Positions 24,413-33,211 are shown, counted from the first letter of the stretch. The stretch: 47,859 nt of DNA from Phycisphaerales bacterium (GCA_003141275.1 PLLM01000090.1:1-47859), one strand, 5' to 3'. Notes: generated by a model from the letters alone, not told the origin. A program made the numbers and translations.

Positions 24413-25159
24413 CTACTTCGCCCCTGCGTCGGAGTTTTGCCGATACAGGGTATCCAACTGGTTTTTGCTTTCGTTCAAGCTGTTCTGGATGCTTTCTATT
24501 TCGACTTTGGACAGTGATATTTGTCCCTGAATGCTGTTCAGTTCCGACTGAATGGCGTCGAAGTTTTGCTTTGTTTTGTTCAGGTCGCCCTGGATTTTTC
24601 CAATATCGGTCCTTGACGCCGCGATGCGGTTCTGGATGCGGGCGAATTCCGCTTTTGCGCCGGCAAGCTGTTCCTGCATCGTTTTTAAGCTTTGGTTTGC
24701 GCTGGTCAGGTCGTTATATCTTTTCTGAATGCTTGTGTATTCGGCGTTGAGGTCGTCTAACTTCGTTTTGGCGGACATATAAAGCCAGAACACGCTGACT
24801 ACGATGACGATAAGCCCGGCAGTCAGGCCCGCGGTAAATAATTTCGATGCGGTTGTCACGCGAGGTTTGATGGTTTTGCCCGCGGCTTCCGCGAAGTCGT
24901 CAGTTTCAAATTCGCTCAACTGCTCGGCGGGGACATCCACGACGAACTTTTGCCCCTTGAATTTTCTTATCTGGATGACCCCGAGCTGACCCTGCTGTTC
25001 GATTATGTCGCTGGAAATTCCCTCCCGTGCGGCGTATTCATCGAGGGGAACGAGATTCCGCTTGAAATGAGAATACGGCTCGGTTTTTTGCGAGGCCGTA
25101 TTGCCTGCGGCTGTTTCTTTATCAGGTGTTGAGCGAGAATTTAGCTGGTTATTATTCAT
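24413..25159 (-). CDS. Single-pass membrane protein with long C-terminal coiled coil
   Basis: A 248-aa protein of unknown function. Residues 1-105 are soluble and include ISSDIIEQQGQLGVIQIRKFKGQKFVVDVP, reminiscent of a small DNA-binding-like (MerR/helix-turn-helix) recognition segment. One membrane helix is at about 110-130 (LTAGLIVIVVSVFWLYM). The rest (about 135-240) is a continuous Gln/Asn/Ser-rich coiled coil with repeats such as IQ-SELNSIQGQI. It may be an envelope scaffold or spacer. Convergent with bioY. Confidence 0.65.
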   Translation of the reverse strand: MNNNQLNSRSTPDKETAAGNTASQKTEPYSHFKRNLVPLDEYAAREGISSDIIEQQGQLGVIQIRKFKGQKFVVDVPAEQLSEFETDDFAEAAGKTIKPRVTTASKLFTAGLTAGLIVIVVSVFWLYMSAKTKLDDLNAEYTSIQKRYNDLTSANQSLKTMQEQLAGAKAEFARIQNRIAASRTDIGKIQGDLNKTKQNFDAIQSELNSIQGQISLSKVEIESIQNSLNESKNQLDTLYRQNSDAGAK

Positions 25160-25228
25160 ACTTTCCGGCTTACAGCCCGTGGCTATGTAAGCAATGATAA
25201 TCTACCAGCGATAAGCGCATAATGCCAG

Positions 25229-25252
25229 AAAAAAACGGCTTACCAAAAGCCG
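25229..25252 (-). terminator. Intrinsic terminator closing the 33922-25308 minus-strand gene run
   Basis: On the minus strand CGGCTT-TTGGT-AAGCCG is followed by seven T residues (A-run 25229-25235 on plus). It sits about 55 nt beyond the stop of the AhpD-like gene. Confidence 0.88.
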
Positions 25253-25307
25253 GCGTGTGGATTGTTTGCTCTCGGCTCAGATAACGAAGGTTTTCACGAC
25301 GGAAAGC

Positions 25308-25664
25308 TTATTTTTTATCGGAACCGCCGTTCTGCAAATCGTCGAGTGTTTCAAGAACCATTGGCAGATGAACGTAAGCAGGCCCGCCCGCCATTACCAC
25401 TGCCACCGACGCGGCTTCGAGAATCTGCTGCCGGGTAGCTCCGTGTTCCAGGCATTTCTGCACGTGGGAACGAATACAAGGCGGACAATGTATCGCTACG
25501 CCTATGCTCAGTGCGATTAACTCCTTTTCCTTCACGGTCAATGCGCCGTCTTTCATTACTTTTTGAAACAGCCCGCCGAATCCCTGCAACGTGTCGGGAA
25601 TTTCGGTTTTTAATTTATCGATATCTGTTTTGAACTTCGCGAAAAATTCTCTTGTCTTGTCCAT
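25308..25664 (-). CDS. Carboxymuconolactone decarboxylase/AhpD family protein
   Basis: A 118-aa all-helical protein. The redox signature C60-x-x-C63 with H67 (HCPPCIRSHV) matches the AhpD-like peroxidase-reductase branch rather than the true decarboxylase. GALTVKEKELIALSIGVAIHC is the conserved core. The likely role is thiol-dependent peroxide or disulfide chemistry; the partner is unknown. AAGGA precedes the ATG. Last gene before the terminator. Confidence 0.88.
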   Translation of the reverse strand: MDKTREFFAKFKTDIDKLKTEIPDTLQGFGGLFQKVMKDGALTVKEKELIALSIGVAIHCPPCIRSHVQKCLEHGATRQQILEAASVAVVMAGGPAYVHLPMVLETLDDLQNGGSDKK

Positions 25665-25688
25665 TCTAATCCTTGCAGCAGTTAGTAA

Positions 25689-26546
25689 TTAAATTTTCTT
25701 AAACGCCTCGCCAAGCGACTCAATGATGTCCGTTGCGATTAAGCTTATTTGACCGAATTTCTTCGCGGCAATGTCACCGGCTAATCCGTGAACATAAACG
25801 CTAAGTATCGCGGCGTCGAAATTGGTCAACCCCTGGCCAACCAAGGCGGTTATTATTCCTGTCAGAACGTCGCCCGTTCCGCCTGTAGCCATACCGGGAT
25901 TGCCCGTTTTGTTCACATATAATTTTTCGCCATCAGTAACTACAGTGCCTTTCCCTTTAAGTACGACGGTTGTCCCGGTTTTGTTTGCCATTTGTGTTGC
26001 CTGGATTTTTCTGTCTGCGGGCAGGGGGGTTCTGAAAAGTCCCGCCCAGAGCCGTTTCATTTCACCCGGATGAGGCGTCAAAATGATGTCAGCTTTGTTT
26101 TGATGAGGCCAATCATTTATTTTACTCAGGTTATTCAGCCCGTCGGCATCGATAATCAGACGCAATCCTTTTTGTTCCAGCAGCCGTTGAAGCACCGCAC
26201 ACACGCCTTGCGTAATACCAAGACCCGGACCGAAGGCGATACAATCATTGTCGGGGATTAAATTGAGAATTGTATTAGCGGCGCTTGCGGCGATTCTGCC
26301 CGCGTTGTCTTCGGCTAACGGGATGGTTGTGAAAGATGGCTCTATCGACGCGACAATCGGCAGGATGCTTTTGGGGGTTGCTACCCTTACTAATCCGGCT
26401 CCTGCCCGTAACGCAGCTCTTCCGGCCAACGCAGCCGCTCCGCTCATACCGATACTGCCCGCGATAATGCAAACCTTGCCGAAATCGCCCTTGTGTGCGT
26501 CCGCCGCACGTGGTTTTAGCCGGGGAATTTTTGTTGTTGTCCGCAT
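25689..26546 (-). CDS. nnrD: ADP/ATP-dependent (S)-NAD(P)H-hydrate dehydratase
   Basis: A 285-aa ribokinase-fold enzyme that repairs hydrated NAD(P)H. HKGDFGKVCIIAGSIGMSGAAALAGRAALRAGAGLV is the classical N-terminal block (KG-FG-V, GS-GM-GAA). DCIAFGPGLG follows, and GGTGDVLTGIITAL contains the catalytic Asp. It lacks the NnrE epimerase domain often fused to it, so epimerisation would be done by a separate protein. GAGG precedes the ATG. It is 7 nt after larB. Confidence 0.92.
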   Translation of the reverse strand: MRTTTKIPRLKPRAADAHKGDFGKVCIIAGSIGMSGAAALAGRAALRAGAGLVRVATPKSILPIVASIEPSFTTIPLAEDNAGRIAASAANTILNLIPDNDCIAFGPGLGITQGVCAVLQRLLEQKGLRLIIDADGLNNLSKINDWPHQNKADIILTPHPGEMKRLWAGLFRTPLPADRKIQATQMANKTGTTVVLKGKGTVVTDGEKLYVNKTGNPGMATGGTGDVLTGIITALVGQGLTNFDAAILSVYVHGLAGDIAAKKFGQISLIATDIIESLGEAFKKI

Positions 26547-26553
26547 AGTTGCC

Positions 26554-27324
26554 TCAGTGTGTTTTTTCGTCGATTTTTTTGTTTATTAGTGTGGCGGTAA
26601 CAGCCGCCGAAAAGCCGTTATCGATATTCACGACCGTAACGCCCGAAGAGCAACTATTGAGCATTGTCAGAAGGGCGGAAAGCCCCTCGAAACTCGCGCC
26701 GTAACCGACACTGGTTGGCACGGCTATTACCGGGCAGCTCACAAGCCCTCCCACAACACTGGCAAGCGCGCCTTCCATTCCAGCTACTACGATTATGACA
26801 TTGGCTTGTTGCAGTTTTGGCACATGAGCAAGCAGCCGATGAAGACCGGCGACGCCTACGTCGCAAACCAGTTCCGTTCTCTGGCCCATAATTTCCGCGG
26901 TAACCTTCGCCTCGGAAGCGACGGGTAAATCGGCGGTGCCCGCGGTTACTATCGGCAGGACCGACTTCGATGGCGTAAGTTGCTTCTGTTCGAGGACTAT
27001 CGCTCTCGCTGCTTTTTCATACCGGGCGAGAGGAAATTGCCCCGTCTGGGCGATTGCTTCAAAGACATTTTCCTCGGCTCTGGTAGCCAGGACGTTGTTG
27101 CCCTTCGCCGCAAGCGCAGTGAAAATCTTGATTATCTGTTCGTTTGTCTTGCCGGGGCAGTAAATCACCTCAGGAAACCCCTGGCGAATATGACGATGAT
27201 GGTCAATACGCGCAAAACCCAGGTCCTCGAAAGGCAAATGGCGAAGTTTCTCGACCGCCTCGTCGATGGTTACATCGCCCGTTTTGACCTGTTGCAGCAA
27301 TTGTTTCAATTGTTCCGGCTGAAT
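26554..27324 (-). CDS. larB: LarB, nicotinate-dinucleotide carboxylase/hydrolase for the nickel-pincer cofactor
   Basis: A PurE-like enzyme that carboxylates nicotinate adenine dinucleotide and releases P2TMN, the first step in making the Ni-pincer nucleotide of lactate racemase-type enzymes. Family blocks include LPFEDLGFARIDHHR, GFPEVIYCPGKT, ADLPVASEAKVTAE, VVAGMEGALASVVGGLV, GYGASFEGLSALLTMLNSC (the Cys is the probable nucleophile) and NIDNGFSAAV. A TTG at 27309 is the usual call, but an in-frame ATT at 27324 is 7 nt from an AAGGAG overlapping the tsaD stop and is the better-placed start. larC, larE and larA are not in the window. Confidence 0.88.
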   Translation of the reverse strand: MQPEQLKQLLQQVKTGDVTIDEAVEKLRHLPFEDLGFARIDHHRHIRQGFPEVIYCPGKTNEQIIKIFTALAAKGNNVLATRAEENVFEAIAQTGQFPLARYEKAARAIVLEQKQLTPSKSVLPIVTAGTADLPVASEAKVTAEIMGQRTELVCDVGVAGLHRLLAHVPKLQQANVIIVVAGMEGALASVVGGLVSCPVIAVPTSVGYGASFEGLSALLTMLNSCSSGVTVVNIDNGFSAAVTATLINKKIDEKTH

Positions 27325-27335
27325 ATGATTACTCC

Positions 27336-28373
27336 TTAACCGTTTGCATTTGGCTCGAGCGTCAGGTCCGCGAACAGACCAGCTTTATATTTATGATACG
27401 CAAGCGAAGCTACCATAACCGCGTTGTCGGTGCAATATGCTTTAGGTGCGACCAGCAGCTTTTTCGCTGGTGTATATGATTCGCACATCTTCGCAAGGGC
27501 GGCCCGAAGCGAGCTGTTTGCCGCGACGCCGCCGCCTAATAAAACGGTCTTTGCCCTCACGTTGTCGATTGCCCTTTGGGTTTTTTCTATCAGTACGTCG
27601 ATAACAGCCGATTGGAACGACGCCGCGATATCGGCTATTTTCTGTTTGCTCATCGAATCGACTTTGGATTGTCCCTTCATTTCCTGCCCCCGGCAGTGAT
27701 AAAGCACAGCAGTTTTGAGGCCGCTGAAAGAAAAATCCAGCGAATCGGCCCCAAGCATCGAGCGTGGAAAACCTATCGCTCGCGGATTCCCTGTTTTTGC
27801 CGCATTTTCAATCGAGGGACCGCCCGGGTAGGGCAACCTCAGAATCGTGGCGACTTTGTCAAATGCTTCGCCTGCCGCGTCATCGATGCACCGGCCAATC
27901 AATTTCAATTCGAGGGGTGATTCGCAGTCGTAAAGGCAGGTGTGCCCGCCGGAAACAATCAGCGCGATTGCCGGCAACTGTAAATCCTGCTCAGTTATCA
28001 TCGCCGATTGCAGATGCGCGTGCAGATGATTGACCGCAATCAGGGGTTTATCCCATGCCATGCTCAGTGTCTTTGCCGCTGTTACGCCCACTACCAGCGC
28101 GACAGCCAGCCCCGGCTGGTTTGCGACCGCGATTGCGGAAATGTCGTCTTTGGTAACGTTGGCCATTTTGAGTGCTTCGGTTATTACGGGGTATATATTT
28201 TCGATATGGGCGCGGGAAGCAATTTCCGGTACGACACCGCCGTATTTTTCGTGCAGTTTGGCCTGGGATGTTACGATTGATGATTTTACGGTTTTGCCGT
28301 CAGCGACAACCGCCGCGGCTGTCTCATCGCAGCTTGTCTCGATACCCAGGATGTTAATTGTTTTTTCAGGCAT
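27336..28373 (-). CDS. tsaD: tRNA threonylcarbamoyladenosine synthase subunit TsaD
   Basis: A 345-aa ASKHA-fold protein that transfers the threonylcarbamoyl group to A37 of ANN-decoding tRNAs. ILGIETSCDETAAAVV is the N-terminal signature, the metal-binding pair lies in VNHLHAHLQSA, and IALIVSGGHTCLY and LLGGGVAANSSLRAAL complete the family profile. A longer frame starts at a TTG (28409) overlapping the upstream stop; ATG 28373 places the signature correctly. No Shine-Dalgarno precedes it, and a promoter-like element ends 7 nt upstream, so it may also be read as a leaderless transcript. TsaB and TsaE are not here. Confidence 0.94.
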   Translation of the reverse strand: MPEKTINILGIETSCDETAAAVVADGKTVKSSIVTSQAKLHEKYGGVVPEIASRAHIENIYPVITEALKMANVTKDDISAIAVANQPGLAVALVVGVTAAKTLSMAWDKPLIAVNHLHAHLQSAMITEQDLQLPAIALIVSGGHTCLYDCESPLELKLIGRCIDDAAGEAFDKVATILRLPYPGGPSIENAAKTGNPRAIGFPRSMLGADSLDFSFSGLKTAVLYHCRGQEMKGQSKVDSMSKQKIADIAASFQSAVIDVLIEKTQRAIDNVRAKTVLLGGGVAANSSLRAALAKMCESYTPAKKLLVAPKAYCTDNAVMVASLAYHKYKAGLFADLTLEPNANG

Positions 28374-28380
28374 AAAAGGG

Positions 28381-28409
28381 ATATTAGCCCAATAGCAGGG
28401 GGCTGTCAA
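28381..28409 (-). promoter_or_regulatory. Possible internal tsaD promoter
   Basis: On the minus strand TTGACA (28409-28404), 17 bp, TAATAT (28386-28381). The -10 element is only 7 nt from the ATG. The -35 overlaps the stop of the DUF362 gene. Confidence 0.4.
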
Positions 28410-29344
28410 CGCGGCCGGGCGAGCAGGAGGATTTGCTTGCAGATGCTTTTGCAGACGTGCAGCAGCGAAAACCGAATTGGAATCGGCTTGGCTAATACAA
28501 AGTCGGTGCAGACGGTTTTAGGAAATTGGTCGCCCGCAATTTCGATATCATCAAAAATCGAACAACCAAAACCGATTTGTTTGGCGGTTTTGATGATGGG
28601 CAACCTGTCGCAGTCGAGATTTATCAGTTTGCTGCATACCATTTCGCAGGCGATAGGTTCTGTTCCTCCGATAAGCCAGCCAAGAGGCCTTGCCCTGCCG
28701 CTGATTGGCCCCGGGCCGTCCATCGCGATTACGCCGTCGATAATGGTCAGAGCCGGGTTTAGTAATTTATATATTTCGATGAGCAGTTTGCAGAATTTCT
28801 TTTCATTGCCGCCTTTTGCGAAATGCCAATATGCCTTCCACTTGCCGCTTACACAGCCGAACATATTTTTCACCGCGAACGTCGCCACAAGCTGTTGATG
28901 CGTCTTGAATTTCGGCAGGTTGATAATTTTATCTGCGTCCAGAGCTGCCGAGCTGATACCTACATCGACGCCGGCTATCTGACGTTTTACCGGCTTATCT
29001 AACTGCCTGACGGGGACACCCAGTTTCTTCAGCGTCTCTTCGAGTCCCAGCGCATTGACGCATTTAAAGACATCTCCCCACGCGGGCGAATCACCAACAA
29101 AGGGCCTTGCGCCGAAATCTTTAAGTATCCTGGCGGTTTCGATGATGACCGCGGGGTCGGTTTGCGTTGCGCAATGGCGGGGCTTTGGGGCAATAAAGTT
29201 TGGCTTCAGAAGGACGCTGTCGTTTCTTTTCACGAATCGTCCGATTCCGCCGAGAAGTTCGAATTGTCTGGCGATTGCGTCGGCAACGACAGATTCTCCG
29301 TATTCGGTGCAGTGTGTCAGCGCTACTATCGGTTTAGTCGGCAT
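28406..29344 (-). CDS. DUF362 domain protein without export signal
   Basis: A 312-aa DUF362 protein. VLLKPNFIAPKP near residue 45 and NLPKFKTHQQLVATFAVKNMFGCVSGKWK in the middle are family hallmarks, followed by IIDGVIAMDGPGPISGRARPLGWLIGG. Unlike the DUF362 protein at 5533 it has neither a twin-arginine signal nor a ferredoxin domain, so it is presumably cytoplasmic. Scattered cysteines do not form a cluster motif. It precedes tsaD and larB; the functional link is unclear. Confidence 0.85.
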   Translation of the reverse strand: MPTKPIVALTHCTEYGESVVADAIARQFELLGGIGRFVKRNDSVLLKPNFIAPKPRHCATQTDPAVIIETARILKDFGARPFVGDSPAWGDVFKCVNALGLEETLKKLGVPVRQLDKPVKRQIAGVDVGISSAALDADKIINLPKFKTHQQLVATFAVKNMFGCVSGKWKAYWHFAKGGNEKKFCKLLIEIYKLLNPALTIIDGVIAMDGPGPISGRARPLGWLIGGTEPIACEMVCSKLINLDCDRLPIIKTAKQIGFGCSIFDDIEIAGDQFPKTVCTDFVLAKPIPIRFSLLHVCKSICKQILLLARPR

Positions 29345-29346
29345 GT

Positions 29347-30189
29347 TTAAAAAATTGATACACAGACCAGCAGGAAAACTCTTATGGCCGGTTTAGGCCC
29401 GGGCTTAGTGAAGAATCGGTCCGCCGCGGTTATTTCATTCGGCTTGTATTCGCGCGGGCATAACATGACAAAATCACCCGGTTTCATAATCGCGTATATA
29501 CCCGCCGAATTAATTTGTAAGTCACTTTCCCTGATTCGTTCCGCCAGCGCCGGCGCAACTCCCTCGGTCTCAGCCAGAATTGCCGGGGTAATGCGAATAC
29601 TTGCCAGTTGTCTTATGCTCACCGCTGATGAACTTGTTCTGTCTGTTCTGGGTGACATAGAGGAACTGATGATTTGCCCTGCTAATATCTGAAGCCCGAT
29701 GATTCCGGGTCCGACCTCGGCGTTCTTGATGGCTCCTTGGCGGTCGATATATGGGATGATTGTCTTGTGCGGCATCCGGGTTATACGAAGCAGTTCTGGC
29801 TGGTTATCCGACATTAACAGCGAGGTGGCGGGCAGTTTTGTTGCGTTTGCGGATTTTAATATCTCGCTTACTTTATTAAATGTGGCGAATTCACCCATAG
29901 CTGCTCGCAATCCGTTTGCCGCGAAACTATTGGAGTCGTTGTATCGTAGCGAACCGGGGTCCAGCATTCGCCAGATACCGTCCAGAGATGCGATGTTTTC
30001 CGCCGGCAGCTCATAACTTATGACTTCGATATTGGTAGTATGCAGAACTTTCGCCTGAACCCGTTGGCCAGCCGGTGCCAAGTCGCTGATTTTGAGGCCC
30101 TTCATATTCGGCCCCTTCTGAGTTTCGGCGCAGCCCGCAGGCAGCATAATCGCCGAGCAGACAAACAAGATTTTGAGCAGACGAATCAT
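29347..30189 (-). CDS. Predicted lipoprotein of unknown function
   Basis: A 280-aa protein with a strong lipoprotein signal (AIMLPAGC, Cys20). The mature part contains a beta-rich pattern with a conserved-looking RIPHKTIIP-like segment and ends with a basic, hydrophobic C-terminus (IRVFLLVCVSIF), odd for a soluble lipoprotein and possibly a second membrane contact. I recognise no family. It lies 2 nt upstream of the DUF362 gene and probably shares its transcript. Confidence 0.65.
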   Translation of the reverse strand: MIRLLKILFVCSAIMLPAGCAETQKGPNMKGLKISDLAPAGQRVQAKVLHTTNIEVISYELPAENIASLDGIWRMLDPGSLRYNDSNSFAANGLRAAMGEFATFNKVSEILKSANATKLPATSLLMSDNQPELLRITRMPHKTIIPYIDRQGAIKNAEVGPGIIGLQILAGQIISSSMSPRTDRTSSSAVSIRQLASIRITPAILAETEGVAPALAERIRESDLQINSAGIYAIMKPGDFVMLCPREYKPNEITAADRFFTKPGPKPAIRVFLLVCVSIF

Positions 30190-30241
30190 AACTATAGGTT
30201 AGTCGGTCAGGAAATAACTGTCAATCGAAAGGAACCGGGCG

Positions 30242-31423
30242 TTATTTTCCCGAGAATCGCCGAATCCTGTCAAAAAACGGCGTACGTTTTTCTTCGACGC
30301 AGGCGACGGCGTAAAGGTACATCGTAGCCGACCAGCTTTGCCAGTCCTCGCCGTGAAGAACGCCGTCCTGCGCCTTTATCCATTCGTTGAATCCGAATTC
30401 CACGTCTGCTACCCTGGCCGGCCTTACCAGTTCAGTCAAATCAATCAGTTTCTTTGCCGCAAGCTCGTGTTCACCCGCGGCCACAAGCGCAGCAACATAA
30501 AACCCGCACACAAAAGGCCAAATTCCCCCGTTGTGGTATTCGCCCGGCTTGTTGTATTTCGCATATCTTGCGACCCAGTCGGGGTCTTCAGGTTTAATAT
30601 ACGGGAAAAAATTCGGCGGCATATTCACGGCCAGCTCACCGTTTTTTCTCATTGACCGGCATTCCGTCTCGACCCACGATATGATTCTGCGTGCCCTGGA
30701 AGTCGATGCCAGCCCCGTAAGAATCGCAATACTGTTGCCTAACAGGTCAAAGCGTTCGCTTCTATAGACCTTGTAAGCCCACATCGCGTAATACGGCTTA
30801 TTCGGTAGGACAAGCCCCTCGTGTATGTGCCGGTTTTGCCTGTCGCTTCTGACGAAAAATCGTCCCATCTGCTCCTTAAGCTCCGCCGCTCGCTTGTGCT
30901 GCCCGAACAAATGCAAATAGGCATATACGAGGGTGTTCACATACAGACCATACCCCAATACCCACTGTTCATCCCGCCAGTCGCTTGTCGGCAGTTGAGC
31001 GACGAGGACGCGATTGGTGGGGCTTTGATGTTCCATCCATCGCATCGCTTTTCTGACTGTCTGCTCAAGAAAATTTTTCTTGCCCGTTACCTGTCTGAAC
31101 AGGGCGGTCGCTATCAGGAACAGGGGGGTGCAGTCGCTTGAGCCGCGGTCTTCACGGTCGTGAACCAATGATGGGATATGTCCCTGTGGACTTTGATTGT
31201 GGGCGATGGTTTCGAGGGTTTTTTGCAGGGATTTGATTAGCTCGGTATTTCCCGTCAGCAGGATACCCAGTGAAGATATCATCAGGTCGCGTGTATATGG
31301 TTCCGGATAGCCCCACCCGGCTGTTCGGGGGAGACCCTTGTATGGGCCGTGAGCGTTGTGAAGCAGAACGTTTATCGCGGCCTCTTTTGCCCTGGCAATC
31401 AACGCTTTATCAGATTTATTCAC
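30242..31423 (-). CDS. Six-hairpin glycoside hydrolase (GH100/amylo-alpha-1,6-glucosidase-like)
   Basis: A 393-aa (alpha/alpha)6-barrel protein. YTRDLMISSLGILL near residue 44, QLPTSDWRDEQWVLGYGLYVN near 145, YHNGGIWPFVCGFYVAAL near 295 and HGEDWQSWSATMYLYA near 357 resemble neutral invertase (GH100) and glycogen-debranching C-terminal domains. Acidic residues in these motifs are candidate catalysts, but no assignment of acid and base is attempted. Substrate uncertain (sucrose, oligosaccharide or alpha-glucan). The GTG start lies one base after the glycosyltransferase stop. It forms a tight trio with a GT4 and a PIG-L deacetylase. Confidence 0.75.
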   Translation of the reverse strand: MNKSDKALIARAKEAAINVLLHNAHGPYKGLPRTAGWGYPEPYTRDLMISSLGILLTGNTELIKSLQKTLETIAHNQSPQGHIPSLVHDREDRGSSDCTPLFLIATALFRQVTGKKNFLEQTVRKAMRWMEHQSPTNRVLVAQLPTSDWRDEQWVLGYGLYVNTLVYAYLHLFGQHKRAAELKEQMGRFFVRSDRQNRHIHEGLVLPNKPYYAMWAYKVYRSERFDLLGNSIAILTGLASTSRARRIISWVETECRSMRKNGELAVNMPPNFFPYIKPEDPDWVARYAKYNKPGEYHNGGIWPFVCGFYVAALVAAGEHELAAKKLIDLTELVRPARVADVEFGFNEWIKAQDGVLHGEDWQSWSATMYLYAVACVEEKRTPFFDRIRRFSGK

Positions 31424-31424
31424 G

Positions 31425-32567
31425 TTACGAAATTCCCAGCCGCTGCGAGATTATTTCGACGAATCTTTTCGCGACGATGCGGTAATCGAATTTCTCGACT
31501 ACCCGTCGTCTGCCCGCCTCGCCCATTTTCTTTCTCATCTCAGGGTTGGTCATAAGCTCCATCAGGTATTTGGCGATGTCGTGCACGCTTGCCCTGTAAT
31601 CGACGATTCTTGGCTCTTTGAAGACCACTTTATGTCCCATTTCGTGCCCTGATTCTTTATTCAGAATCGTTTCCCTTAGCCGGATTTCAGTTGAGACCTC
31701 CGCCAGGAGGCCGGTTTCGCCATCAACTATTGTGTCTAACATTCCCATCGCTTTTATGCCTATGACGGGTTTACCGCAGGCGCCCGCCTCGACCTGAATC
31801 ATTCCAAACCCTTCCAGCCGGGATGGCGCCGCGTAAATATCGCAGGCAGCCAGAAGATATGGCATAAAATTCCGGCTTGTGATGCTCGTCGTATATGTAA
31901 CGTTTTTTTCGATTCCCAGGTCGGTTGCTAATTGCATATCGATTGAGTTTTGCTTTTCAGTCCTCGGCTGGGGCCATACCTTGCAGACATATTTCCAGTC
32001 GGGCGCCTTGGTGTCAATCAGGGCAAGCGCCTGCATAACCTCCTGTGCGCCTTTTGAAGTGGCGTCGCCGCCGATAGTCATAATCATTATCTGGTCGGGC
32101 GCGACGCCTAACGATTCGCGAACCGTTGATACCTTCAGGTCGTTTTTGTCCCGCGGTATGAAGGCGTCTGTATCGCAGCCGACGGGCAGAACCTCGATAT
32201 TCTTGCCGCTGAGACCGTCTCGCACATAAACGTTTTTGACCCATTGACTGGTTACAAGTATCAACGGCAGTTTTTCAAGTATCTCGTGGTAGTCGCCCAT
32301 ATAACCATCGGCAACCAGCCACGGCACCGGCTGCACCCCGTATCGCTGCGGGTGAAGCACTAAGTTAGGCGTATGCCCCCAATATCCCACTCCGACAACT
32401 ATATCCGGCTCGAACCAGCGATAGTACCACTCCTTTTCCTGGGCTGATTCGAAGTTTACTGAGTGAACATCGATGCCAAGCTCTTCTAAGCCGCGGTGAA
32501 GCAAATGTCCCTGTGTAGCCAGACCTGCTGGCGATGGCGGATAATCATAAAGCAGCAGAACTTTCAT
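31425..32567 (-). CDS. Glycosyltransferase family 4 (GT-B fold)
   Basis: A 380-aa GT-B glycosyltransferase. The C-terminal half has IGGDATSKGAQEVMQAL, CDIYAAPSRLEGFGMIQVEAGACGKP and MLDTIVDGETGLL, including the EGFGMIQVEA block with the family glutamate that contacts the donor sugar nucleotide. The N-terminal half binds an unknown acceptor. Overlaps the PIG-L gene by 4 nt (ATGA). The pairing with a deacetylase is reminiscent of pathways in which an N-acetylglucosaminyl product is deacetylated, such as mycothiol or bacillithiol, but the sequence does not show which. Confidence 0.88.
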   Translation of the reverse strand: MKVLLLYDYPPSPAGLATQGHLLHRGLEELGIDVHSVNFESAQEKEWYYRWFEPDIVVGVGYWGHTPNLVLHPQRYGVQPVPWLVADGYMGDYHEILEKLPLILVTSQWVKNVYVRDGLSGKNIEVLPVGCDTDAFIPRDKNDLKVSTVRESLGVAPDQIMIMTIGGDATSKGAQEVMQALALIDTKAPDWKYVCKVWPQPRTEKQNSIDMQLATDLGIEKNVTYTTSITSRNFMPYLLAACDIYAAPSRLEGFGMIQVEAGACGKPVIGIKAMGMLDTIVDGETGLLAEVSTEIRLRETILNKESGHEMGHKVVFKEPRIVDYRASVHDIAKYLMELMTNPEMRKKMGEAGRRRVVEKFDYRIVAKRFVEIISQRLGIS

Positions 32568-33211
32568 TTTTTAACTCCTTGATTCGCCGTAACATTCGCG
32601 CCAAACTGCCAGAATGTCTCCTGTTTGGGGCAGCATTTTGCCTCGAAGCTGTCGGCTCCGAAACCGTACATTTCGGTGATGATTTTGTATTTCTCCTGCC
32701 ATATATTTTCAGGCAGCCACACCTGAACGTCGGCGTCCCGGCTGGGTTTAGGCAGATATTTGCCGCCCCCGTCTTCGTATGCGAACATCCATATCCGCTT
32801 GCCGGGAAGTTCTCCTATGCTATGCATCATCAGGACAGCTTTGCTTGTCTCTTCGTGTCGCAGGTGCCGGGTGTATTCGCCCCATCGGCTGTGCGTAAGA
32901 ATAAGGTCGAATCTGTCCATAGGCATCAGCGACAAAAGCGTTTTCCTGATTTCTTTTTCAGCAAGGGGCTTTTGCTCAGGGCTGTCGTCAAGGTCGCCCA
33001 TTATCCCTTTGGCGCCGAGATATTCCATTACACGTTCAAATTTCGGCGCCCGGTCGGGGTCGCTTTTTCGGCAAAGCGTAATCACTGTCCATCGTGTTTG
33101 CGGGTGCAGCAGCATTATGCCGCCCGCCCACAGCGTTTCGTCGTCGGGATGCGCGACGATTAACAGGCAGTTGTTGTATTCCCATGATTGTCCTGCTTTT
33201 GAAAGCGTCAT
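32564..33211 (-). CDS. PIG-L/LmbE family deacetylase
   Basis: A 215-aa zinc-dependent N-deacetylase. The signature VAHPDDETLWAGG places H21, D23, D24 and E25 at the metal site; a second pair, H116 and H119 in YTRHLRHE, completes it. Members remove acetyl groups from N-acetylglucosamine conjugates. It leads the operon with the GT4 and the six-hairpin glycosidase. Note a degenerate GC-rich palindrome immediately upstream (33228-33270). Confidence 0.87.
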   Translation of the reverse strand: MTLSKAGQSWEYNNCLLIVAHPDDETLWAGGIMLLHPQTRWTVITLCRKSDPDRAPKFERVMEYLGAKGIMGDLDDSPEQKPLAEKEIRKTLLSLMPMDRFDLILTHSRWGEYTRHLRHEETSKAVLMMHSIGELPGKRIWMFAYEDGGGKYLPKPSRDADVQVWLPENIWQEKYKIITEMYGFGADSFEAKCCPKQETFWQFGANVTANQGVKK

